DNA of 6,122 bases from assembly GCA_902493755.1 (NCBI GenBank), contig CABURF010000081.1, forward strand, positions 1-6,122, written 5' to 3'. Below are positions 1-5,132 of the stretch, one piece after another; the first letter of the stretch is position 1, and each line of letters begins with the position of its first letter. The translations under genes and the position numbers were made by a program. The stretch comes from an uncultured Coriobacteriia bacterium. Lineage in GTDB: Bacteria > Actinomycetota > Coriobacteriia > Coriobacteriales > QAMH01. The notes beneath the pieces were generated by a model. The model saw only the letters and a list, made by a program, of their open reading frames with translations, did not search any database and had not been told where the DNA came from.

Positions 1-22
1 CGCTTGGTACGGCATTGGCTAG
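1..22 (+). CDS. C-terminal end of a DUF5648-repeat surface protein (partial, 5' end outside window)
   Basis: Only the last six codons and the TAG stop (20-22) are visible. In the frame starting at base 2 they read A-W-Y-G-I-G-stop. The complete genes downstream end in closely related tails: GWYGIGE in the 2224-3945 gene, GWHGVSK in the 295-2040 gene and SWYGLE in the 4051-5121 gene. Twelve bases (TTGGTACGGCAT) are identical to the matching position of the 2224-3945 gene. The fragment is therefore most likely the end of the third DUF5648 unit of another secreted paralogue, which would extend the tandem family leftwards. The other two frames give no plausible gene end. The call rests on six residues plus context, including the terminator that follows. 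Confidence 0.6.
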
Positions 23-39
23 CCGATCGTATGGACATA

Positions 40-55
40 GGTCAGTTGTCTGACC
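40..55 (+). other. Short stem-loop after the upstream stop codon
   Basis: GGTCAG (40-45) and CTGACC (50-55) form a perfect 6-bp stem around the loop TTGT. It lies 17 bases after the TAG stop and 22 bases before the intrinsic terminator. No T-run follows, so it is not itself a standard terminator. It may protect the 3' end of the upstream transcript, or it may be incidental. Confidence 0.4.
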
Positions 56-77
56 CCTTGGCACGTAACAGTCGCTT

Positions 78-106
78 CGGGGCCGCCTTTGGGTGGCCCC
101 GTTTTT
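78..106 (+). terminator. Rho-independent terminator of the upstream gene
   Basis: Bases 78-87 pair with 92-101 in a 10-bp GC-rich stem (CGGGGCCGCC with GGTGGCCCCG, one G-T pair) around the loop TTTG. A run of five T (102-106) follows directly. This is a textbook intrinsic terminator on the + strand. It separates the upstream DUF5648 gene from the 295-2040 gene, so the latter needs its own promoter. Confidence 0.9.
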
Positions 107-201
107 GTCGAGGAGCAGTGAAGGGCAGATGACGGTTTTGTGACAGGACTACCCTCACGGGCGCTCTGCCTTGCGCTTTTATCCGTTCAGGCAAATATCC
201 C

Positions 202-230
202 CTGGAAGCAAACGCCTTCGTCCGTACAAT
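202..230 (+). promoter_or_regulatory. Candidate sigma70-type promoter for the surface-protein run
   Basis: TACAAT at 225-230 matches the -10 consensus at five of six bases. CTGGAA at 202-207, with 17-bp spacing, is only a weak -35 (three of six). Transcription would start near 237, giving a leader of about 58 bases. It is the best match between the terminator and the ribosome-binding site of the 295 gene. A poorer pair exists at 171-176 (TTGCGC) and 194-199 (AATATC). Confidence 0.4.
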
Positions 231-231
231 A

Positions 232-252
232 GTGCCGAAATAGGCACGTGCC
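232..252 (+). promoter_or_regulatory. Nested inverted repeats at the predicted transcript start (possible operator or 5' hairpin)
   Basis: GTGCC (232-236), GGCAC (243-247) and GTGCC (248-252) lie in a row. The first two form a 5-bp stem with loop GAAATA. The last two form the perfect 10-bp palindrome GGCACGTGCC (243-252). The site overlaps or immediately follows the predicted start point, where a repressor would act. It could equally be a 5' mRNA hairpin with two alternative pairings. No known regulator motif is recognised. Confidence 0.3.
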
Positions 253-294
253 TTAGCTTTCGTACGCCCTCGAGCTTTTTTCGGAGGATCAGAC

Positions 295-2040
295 ATGACC
301 ATGAAACGAAGCATTTCGCTTCTGCAAAAGGCAGCTGCGCTTGCATTCTCGCTTGCGCTTGTCGCCGCGCTCATTCCAGCGGCTGCTTTGGCAAATACAG
401 TAAGTCCGCAGGCTGGTGTTGTTGCCAGTGGCATGAGTGGTGACTGCGAATGGGAAATTGATGACGAGGGCAAGCTCACCATTCGTCCTGGTGCAGCAGG
501 TGGCAAGCTTGGCAACAGCTTTGGCGACGAAAGCTGGAGGGCTCCCCAATATGCCTACAGAGTTACTTCGGCTGTCATTGAGCCGGGCGTGAAGGCTGGC
601 ACTAATGTCAACGACATGTTCAATTGGTGCGAGAACATGGTCTCGGTTGACCTTACGGGCCTCGATACCGCCAACGCCACTTCCATCCGCGGCATGTTCT
701 ATTACTGCAAATCGCTCAAGTCGGTGAGCCTGCTTGGTCGTCATACCGAGAATGCAACTGATATGGGTTCCCTGTTCTATGGTTGCGAGAACCTTGAGGA
801 AGTTAACCTTACCGGCGTCAACACTGGCAAGGTGCAGAACATGAGCGGCATGTTCTACGGTTGCTCTTCGCTCAAGACGCTCAATCTCTCAAGCTTCGAC
901 ACGTCCAATGTTACGAACATGAGCGTAATGTTCCAAGGTTGCGAGTCCCTTACGGAGCTTGACCTCTCCAACTTCAAGACGGGCAAGCTCAAGAATGCGC
1001 AGTCCATGTTCGATGGCTGCACCTCGCTCAAGTCCCTCGACCTTTCTAACTTTGACACCTCCAAGGTCGAGTCCATGGACAACTTCTTTAACGATTGCAC
1101 CGAGATCGATCGCATCACTCTTGGCCCCAAGTTCGAGTTCGTTGGTGATAGCAAACTCCCCAACGCTGACTGGCTCTCGTCTGCCACTGGCGATTCCGTC
1201 TCTTCTGATGGCATGACCGCCGGCGATGGTCCCATCACCTTTGTCAAGGACAAGGGCGACAACCCGGGTGTGACCCCTCCCGTCATCAAGGAAGAGGACA
1301 AGCCCGAGCCGTGGGATCCTGGCTCCTCTGACGGTGTAGAGATCAAGACCGACATCGACCCCGATGACCTCGTGTGCGTGAAGGTGGACGGCAAGGTCGT
1401 CGACAAGGAAAACTACACGGTGGACGAGGAGACCGGCGCCATCGTCCTCAAGCCCGAGTATCTCGAGAAGCTCGGTGGTGGCGATCACTCCATCGACTTC
1501 GTGACGTCAAATGGCACGGCATCCCCCGAGTTCAAGGTCACGGGCAATCCCAAGCCTGCGGATCCGGACGATCCGGGCAACTCGGATGACCCGAACAATT
1601 CTGGCGATGCCAACAACGGTGGCTCCACCTACGGCCATCTGATGCTGCGCCTCTACAATCCCAACTCTGGTGAGCATTTCTTCACCGTGAGCCCTGTCGA
1701 GCGCGACCATCTCATCTACGAGGGATGGCGTGACGAGGGCATCGGCTGGGTTGCCCCCACGACCGGAAGCCCGGTTTTCCGTCTCTACAACCCCATTGCT
1801 GGCGAACATCACTATACGCTCTCCTCCGCCGAGCGTGACATGCTCGTAGATGCTGGCTGGAACGATGAGGGCGTGGGTTGGTATTCCGACAAGGATCAGA
1901 AGGTGCCCCTGTACCGTCTCTACAATCCGTATGAGTACGCGAACAACCACCATTACACAACGAGCGAGGTCGAGCGCGACCACCTCATCAGCGTCGGTTG
2001 GCGTGATGAGGGCATCGGCTGGCATGGTGTCAGCAAGTAA
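295..2040 (+). CDS. BspA-family leucine-rich-repeat surface protein with C-terminal DUF5648 repeats
   Basis: A 581-aa protein predicted to be secreted. Start ATG 295 has a strong Shine-Dalgarno GGAGG (283-287) seven bases upstream; the ATG at 301 is less well placed. Residues 1-33 form a Sec signal peptide with probable cleavage after ALA33; no lipobox cysteine. Residues about 46-60 (SGMSGDCEWEIDDEGKLTI) match the usual BspA N-terminal strand. Residues 115-270 are six 26-residue LRRs of the DUF285/BspA type, with pattern LxxLDLSxFDTSxVxxMxxMFxxC. A proline/acidic spacer follows, then an X2-like beta-sandwich at about 348-415 (VCVKVDGKVVDKENYTV), an Asp/Asn/Gly/Pro linker at 417-449 and three DUF5648 units at 450-581. 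BspA-type proteins commonly act in adhesion to host or other bacteria; that role is inferred here and no ligand can be named. No LPXTG motif is visible. It is the first gene after the candidate promoter. Confidence 0.92.
   Translation: MTMKRSISLLQKAAALAFSLALVAALIPAAALANTVSPQAGVVASGMSGDCEWEIDDEGKLTIRPGAAGGKLGNSFGDESWRAPQYAYRVTSAVIEPGVKAGTNVNDMFNWCENMVSVDLTGLDTANATSIRGMFYYCKSLKSVSLLGRHTENATDMGSLFYGCENLEEVNLTGVNTGKVQNMSGMFYGCSSLKTLNLSSFDTSNVTNMSVMFQGCESLTELDLSNFKTGKLKNAQSMFDGCTSLKSLDLSNFDTSKVESMDNFFNDCTEIDRITLGPKFEFVGDSKLPNADWLSSATGDSVSSDGMTAGDGPITFVKDKGDNPGVTPPVIKEEDKPEPWDPGSSDGVEIKTDIDPDDLVCVKVDGKVVDKENYTVDEETGAIVLKPEYLEKLGGGDHSIDFVTSNGTASPEFKVTGNPKPADPDDPGNSDDPNNSGDANNGGSTYGHLMLRLYNPNSGEHFFTVSPVERDHLIYEGWRDEGIGWVAPTTGSPVFRLYNPIAGEHHYTLSSAERDMLVDAGWNDEGVGWYSDKDQKVPLYRLYNPYEYANNHHYTTSEVERDHLISVGWRDEGIGWHGVSK
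637..1104 (+). repeat. Six in-frame 78-bp (26-aa) BspA-type LRR repeats
   Basis: Residues 115-270 of the 295-2040 protein repeat with an exact 26-residue period. Repeats begin at residues 115, 141, 167, 193, 219 and 245, and each ends in F..C. The last four are closest to consensus; the first two are more diverged (for example SLLGRHTENAT). A degenerate cap (IDRITLGPKF) follows at 271-280. The DNA copies have diverged, so this is an old repeat array and not a recent tandem amplification. Confidence 0.85.
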
Positions 2041-2062
2041 TACGACGAAGCGGTGCCCTCCC

Positions 2063-2182
2063 GTCATTTCGAGCGAAGCGAACGAAGTGGCGTCCCCTGT
2101 CATTTCGAGCGAAGCGAACGAAGTGGCGTCCCCTGTCATTTCGAGCGAAGCGAACGAAGTGAGCGGAGTCGAGAAATCTCGA
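2063..2182. repeat. Three tandem copies of a dispersed intergenic repeat (36-bp period), the last one full length
   Basis: GTCATTTCGAGCGAAGCGAA starts at 2063, 2099 and 2135, an exact 36-bp period. The first 27 bases are identical in all three copies. Copies 1 and 2 then carry GCGTCCCCT. Copy 3 continues as AGCGGAGTCGAGAAATCTCGA-type sequence to 2182, which is the full-length form, ending in the near-palindrome TCGAGAAATCTCGA (2169-2182). The same element recurs at 3951-4022. From memory, motifs of this GTCATTTCGAGCG...GAGAAATCT type occur in intergenic regions of many bacteria as REP/MITE-like repeats; the mobilising enzyme is not visible here. The 36-bp period keeps frame, so spurious repetitive ORFs appear on both strands. 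No T-tract follows, so it is not an intrinsic terminator. Confidence 0.85.
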
Positions 2183-2200
2183 CCGCAAGGTTCTCGAGAT
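2176..2200 (+). promoter_or_regulatory. Stem-loop in the leader of the second LRR gene
   Basis: ATCTCGA (2176-2182), the last bases of the full-length repeat element, pairs perfectly with TCGAGAT (2194-2200) around an 11-base loop. The same bases can instead pair inside the element (TCGAGA 2169-2174 with TCTCGA 2177-2182), though the two-base gap there makes a very tight loop. The structure ends ten bases before the ribosome-binding site at 2210. It could influence translation or mRNA processing, but this is only suggested by position. Confidence 0.35.
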
Positions 2201-2209
2201 AGGTGCGTG

Positions 2210-2215
2210 AAGGGA
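2210..2215 (+). promoter_or_regulatory. Ribosome-binding site fixing the start of the second LRR gene at 2224
   Basis: AAGGGA lies eight bases before ATG 2224, good Shine-Dalgarno spacing. The in-frame GTG at 2203 would add seven residues but has no purine-rich site upstream and sits just after a stem-loop. ATG 2224 also puts the signal-peptide basic residues (K9, R10) where expected. Confidence 0.6.
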
Positions 2216-2223
2216 AACAGTTG

Positions 2224-3945
2224 ATGACGAACGCGGTAGCACTGACTAAACGAATCGCGAGCGCTGTTCTGGCGCTCGTTCTGGCCGTGGCTTTTATCCC
2301 CATCTTTGCCCCATCCGCGCAAGCTGATGAGATTGCGCGCGGCACAAGCGGCGGCTGCTCGTGGAGCATTGACGGAGCAGGCATGCTTACCGTGCGCCCC
2401 ACGTCGGGCAAGAGCGGTACGCTTGCTGATCTCGAGGGCACCTCGCCATGGCACGAACATGCCGATAGCATCGTCGCCGCGCGCATCATGCCCGGTGTCT
2501 CGGGCGACAAGAGCCTCGATGGCCTGTTCGCCGGCTGCAAGAAGCTGCGCACGGTTGACCTGTCGGGCTTTAGCACCTCGGGCGTGCAGGGCATGAACAG
2601 CATGTTCGCCGAATGCTCCGCTCTCACGAGCATCGATCTTACCGGGATTGACACGTCCTCGGCCACTGCCATGATCGATATGTTCGATGGCTGCTCCGCG
2701 CTTACCGCGCTCGATGTCTCGCGATTCAACACCATGCGCGTGACGAGCATGAAGGGCATGTTCAGGGGCTGCTCATCGCTTGCCGCCATCAACGTGAAGA
2801 ACTTCGACACCTTCAATGTCACCGACATGTCCGACATGTTCGTGAACTGCTCGAAGCTCTCCTCGCTCGACACGTCGAGCTTCGACACCTCGCACGTGAG
2901 GAACATGCAGCGCATGTTTTCGGGCACGATGGTCGAGACCCTTGACCTTTCGCATTTTGACACCTCGAACCTCACGGATATGTGGGGCATGTTCTTCGGC
3001 TGCACCTCGCTCAAGTCTCTCGACCTCTCGAGCTTCGACACGTCCGATGTGAGGAGCATGGGCTACCTCTTCGAAGACTGCGGCGCGCTTGACCGTGTGA
3101 GGTTGGGGGCGAACTTCGCATTCATCGACGAGTCCTGCGAGCTGCCTCAGGCAACCTGGCTCTCGTCGACCGCGGGCAGGTCCTACACCTCGCAGCAAAT
3201 CGCCACCGAACGCAACAACGTTGCCGACACCTACACCAAGAGCAAGGCCGACTACCCCGGCCCCAGCATCGTGAGTGGCGCCGAGTCCGTCTGGGCCAAG
3301 GGCTCGAAGGTGGGCGCGCTATTCCGCTCGAGTGCCGCGGTCGAGGACTTCGTCTGCGTGAAGGTCGACAATAGCGTCGTGAAATCGGAGAACTACGATC
3401 TGAGCGGCAACCAGACCAATGTCACGCTCAAGCCGGAGTTTCTCGAGGGCCTTTCCCTCGGCGAGCATTCCATCGACATTCTGTCTGCGACGGGTACGGC
3501 AAGCACCAAGTTCACGGTTTCCAACGACCCGTCGTTGTTGGAGCCCGTTAATATGTACCGCCTCTACAATCCCAACAGCGGCGAGCACTTCTACACGGCA
3601 AGCGAGTACGAGCGTGACCACCTCGTTTCGGTGGGGTGGACCTACGAGCGTATCGGATGGATCGCTCCCAAGGGGGGATCTCCGGTCTATCGTCTCTACA
3701 ACCCGAACGCTGGCGAGCATCACTACACCATGGACGCCGGCGAGCGTGACGTGCTCGTGTCGCTTGGTTGGAACGACGAGGGCATTGGCTGGCGTACGGC
3801 CGGCACGATTCCGCTGTATCGTCAGTACAATCCCAATGCCTACGCCAACAACCACAACTACACGACGAGCGAGGTCGAGCGTGATCATCTGCTTGGCCTT
3901 GGTTGGCAAGACGAGGGCATCGGTTGGTACGGCATCGGCGAGTAG
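2224..3945 (+). CDS. BspA-family leucine-rich-repeat surface protein with C-terminal DUF5648 repeats (second paralogue)
   Basis: A 573-aa predicted secreted protein, paralogous to the 295-2040 product along its whole length. Residues 1-34 are a signal peptide with cleavage after SAQA34 and no lipobox. The BspA N-terminal strand (GTSGGCSWSIDGAGMLTV) is followed by seven LRRs of the DUF285 type at residues 108-288. The fifth repeat (212-236) is one residue short and lacks the usual cysteine. An X2-like beta-sandwich spans about 361-432 and shares the FVCVKVD/LVCVKVD core with its neighbour. It joins DUF5648 (444-573) through a short connector, without the long acidic linker of the first paralogue. 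No LPXTG motif is seen. No clear promoter or terminator is visible in the 183-base gap upstream, so cotranscription with the 295-2040 gene is likely. Adhesin or surface-binding function is inferred from family; the ligand is unknown. Confidence 0.92.
   Translation: MTNAVALTKRIASAVLALVLAVAFIPIFAPSAQADEIARGTSGGCSWSIDGAGMLTVRPTSGKSGTLADLEGTSPWHEHADSIVAARIMPGVSGDKSLDGLFAGCKKLRTVDLSGFSTSGVQGMNSMFAECSALTSIDLTGIDTSSATAMIDMFDGCSALTALDVSRFNTMRVTSMKGMFRGCSSLAAINVKNFDTFNVTDMSDMFVNCSKLSSLDTSSFDTSHVRNMQRMFSGTMVETLDLSHFDTSNLTDMWGMFFGCTSLKSLDLSSFDTSDVRSMGYLFEDCGALDRVRLGANFAFIDESCELPQATWLSSTAGRSYTSQQIATERNNVADTYTKSKADYPGPSIVSGAESVWAKGSKVGALFRSSAAVEDFVCVKVDNSVVKSENYDLSGNQTNVTLKPEFLEGLSLGEHSIDILSATGTASTKFTVSNDPSLLEPVNMYRLYNPNSGEHFYTASEYERDHLVSVGWTYERIGWIAPKGGSPVYRLYNPNAGEHHYTMDAGERDVLVSLGWNDEGIGWRTAGTIPLYRQYNPNAYANNHNYTTSEVERDHLLGLGWQDEGIGWYGIGE
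2545..3087 (+). repeat. Seven in-frame BspA-type LRR repeats (26 aa, one of 25 aa)
   Basis: Residues 108-288 of the 2224-3945 protein. Repeats begin at residues 108, 134, 160, 186, 212, 237 and 263. Six are 26 residues and end in F..C. The fifth reads MFSGTMVETLDL at its junction, losing the cysteine and one residue. A cap LDRVRLGANF follows, equivalent to IDRITLGPKF in the first paralogue. The last repeat of each protein is very similar (TSLKSLDLSxFDTS), so the paralogues differ by one repeat. Confidence 0.85.
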
Positions 3946-3950
3946 TATCT

Positions 3951-4022
3951 GTCATTTCGAGCGGAGCGAAGTATCGGCCCTTGTCATTTCGAGCGGAGCG
4001 AAGCGGAGTCGAGAAATCTCGA
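3951..4022. repeat. Two copies of the same dispersed repeat, truncated then full length
   Basis: GTCATTTCGAGCGGAGCGAA begins at 3951 and again at 3983. The first copy stops after 21 bases (3971) and is followed by an unrelated 11-base spacer. The second runs full length to 4022 and ends with TCGAGAAATCTCGA, as in the 2135-2182 copy. The core differs slightly from the upstream group (GCGGAGCGAAG against GCGAAGCGAACGAAG), so this is an independent subfamily copy and not a recent duplication of that block. The repeat starts five bases after the TAG stop of the second LRR gene and ends 28 bases before the next ATG. Confidence 0.85.
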
Positions 4023-4050
4023 TTACGAGGGTAAGTAGGAAAGGACGACG

Positions 4051-5121
4051 ATGGCAAACGCAAAAACAGTGACACGTGCGCTCATGCGGGTTGCGCTGGC
4101 CCTTGTGCTAGCGGTTGGTTTCATGCCGATTGCGATGGGCGCGGGCGTTTCCTCGCAGGCTCACGCGGTGCAGGCTATGGAGGCCACTCCGATTACGGAA
4201 GCCTATGTCGAGCCCATTGCTCCCCAGACGTATACGGGTGAGCAAATTATGCCCAAGCCCAAGGTCATGTACGGTGGCAAGACGCTTGTCGAGGGCACGG
4301 ACTATACGCTTGAGTATGGCCGCAACCTTGGTGAGGGCACCGCCCATGTCTACGTGAACGGCATTGGTGCCTATACAGGTAGAAAGATCGTCACGTTCGA
4401 TATCGTCCAGGCGCAAATCACCTCGATCTCGTTGAGCGAGACGCGCTATTTTTACGATGGCAAGCGCAAGACGCCCATCGTGACCGTCAAATGCGGTGAC
4501 AAGGTGCTCGAAAATGGCCAGGACTACATTGTCGTGGGCATGCAGAACCAGGACCTGAGCAGTGTCGGCATTCATACCCTGACGGTCAAGGGTACGGCAA
4601 ACTACGCCGGCGTCTTGACCGCCGATTTCGAGATTCTCGCTCCCCTTGAGGACGAGGATTCGGGTATCAAGAGCCCCGCGAACGATGACTCCAAGCCGAC
4701 TGATCCCGATGACGAGGGCCAGCTCATGTACCGCCTCTACAACCCCAACAGTGGCGAGCATTTCTACACGCTCTCGACCGTCGAGCGCGACAATCTCATT
4801 AGCGTGGGTTGGAACGACGAAGGCACAGGCTGGAAGGCCCCGTCATCGGGCGATGCGGTCTATCGTCTTTACAATTCCTATGCCGGTGAGCATCATTACA
4901 CGCTCTCGACTGTCGAGCGCGACAGCCTCGTCGAGGCGGGTTGGAGTGACGAGGGTATCGGGTGGTATTCCGACACCGCCTACAGCGTGCCGCTGTACCG
5001 TGTCTACAATCCCAACGAGTACGCGAACAATCATCACTACACCACGAGCGAATACGAGCGTGACTTTCTATTGAACGAAGGCTGGAATAACGAAGGCATC
5101 AGTTGGTACGGACTGGAGTAA
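4051..5121 (+). CDS. Secreted protein with two Ig-like repeats and C-terminal DUF5648 repeats
   Basis: A 356-aa predicted secreted protein. ATG 4051 follows the purine tract AGGAAAGGA (4037-4045) at suitable spacing. Residues 1-39 form a signal peptide (basic R9/R13, hydrophobic core, cleavage after AHA39). Residues about 48-118 and 120-196 are two related beta-sandwich repeats. The first reads PQTYTGEQIMPKPKV, EGTDYTLEY and GIGAYTG; the second shows YDGKRKTPIVTV, ENGQDYIVV and GTANYAG. Such repeats are frequent stalk modules in Gram-positive surface proteins. An acidic linker (about 200-225) leads to three DUF5648 units at 226-356, ending SWYGLE. There are no LRRs or X2-like domain, so this is a different head on the same tail. 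It has no recognisable catalytic motif. It is probably in one transcript with the CAP gene 11 bases downstream; its own role may be a spacer, adhesin or wall-binding protein. Confidence 0.9.
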   Translation: MANAKTVTRALMRVALALVLAVGFMPIAMGAGVSSQAHAVQAMEATPITEAYVEPIAPQTYTGEQIMPKPKVMYGGKTLVEGTDYTLEYGRNLGEGTAHVYVNGIGAYTGRKIVTFDIVQAQITSISLSETRYFYDGKRKTPIVTVKCGDKVLENGQDYIVVGMQNQDLSSVGIHTLTVKGTANYAGVLTADFEILAPLEDEDSGIKSPANDDSKPTDPDDEGQLMYRLYNPNSGEHFYTLSTVERDNLISVGWNDEGTGWKAPSSGDAVYRLYNSYAGEHHYTLSTVERDSLVEAGWSDEGIGWYSDTAYSVPLYRVYNPNEYANNHHYTTSEYERDFLLNEGWNNEGISWYGLE

Positions 5122-5132
5122 GCGAGGAAACG

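Noticed and set aside
107..201. Small gene in the gap between terminator and promoter
   Set aside because: The only ATG in reach of a purine tract (129) reads four codons before a stop. Nothing else in this stretch looks coding.
276..281. Run of six T as an attenuator or terminator in the leader of the 295 gene
   Set aside because: No strong GC-rich stem lies directly upstream. The only pairings found are about 4 bp, and the run sits just before a good ribosome-binding site.
2063..2170. CRISPR array, since the repeat period is 36 bp
   Set aside because: There are no variable spacers: the copies abut directly, the period is the repeat itself, and no cas gene is present.
2135..2200. Intrinsic terminator between the two LRR genes
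   Set aside because: Hairpins can form but no T-tract follows on either strand, so they do not fit the intrinsic terminator pattern.
2203..2223. GTG 2203 as the start of the second LRR gene
   Set aside because: No Shine-Dalgarno precedes it, while ATG 2224 has AAGGGA eight bases upstream and gives a better-shaped signal peptide.
1850..2224. + strand ORF of 124 codons with a threefold VISSEANEVASP-type repeat
   Set aside because: Its N-terminal part overlaps the real LRR gene in another frame, and the repeated part is just the 36-bp intergenic repeat read in frame. There is no signal peptide, domain or ribosome-binding site.
1507..2460. - strand ORF of 317 codons containing repeated FARND segments
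   Set aside because: It spans the tail of one real gene, the intergenic repeat and the head of the next. The repeated peptide is the reverse reading of the 36-bp repeat, and the rest is a high-GC shadow.
2136..3059. - strand ORF of 307 codons with internal repeats, opposite the second LRR gene
   Set aside because: The periodicity is the antisense image of the LRR coding repeats. There is no start signal or recognisable domain.
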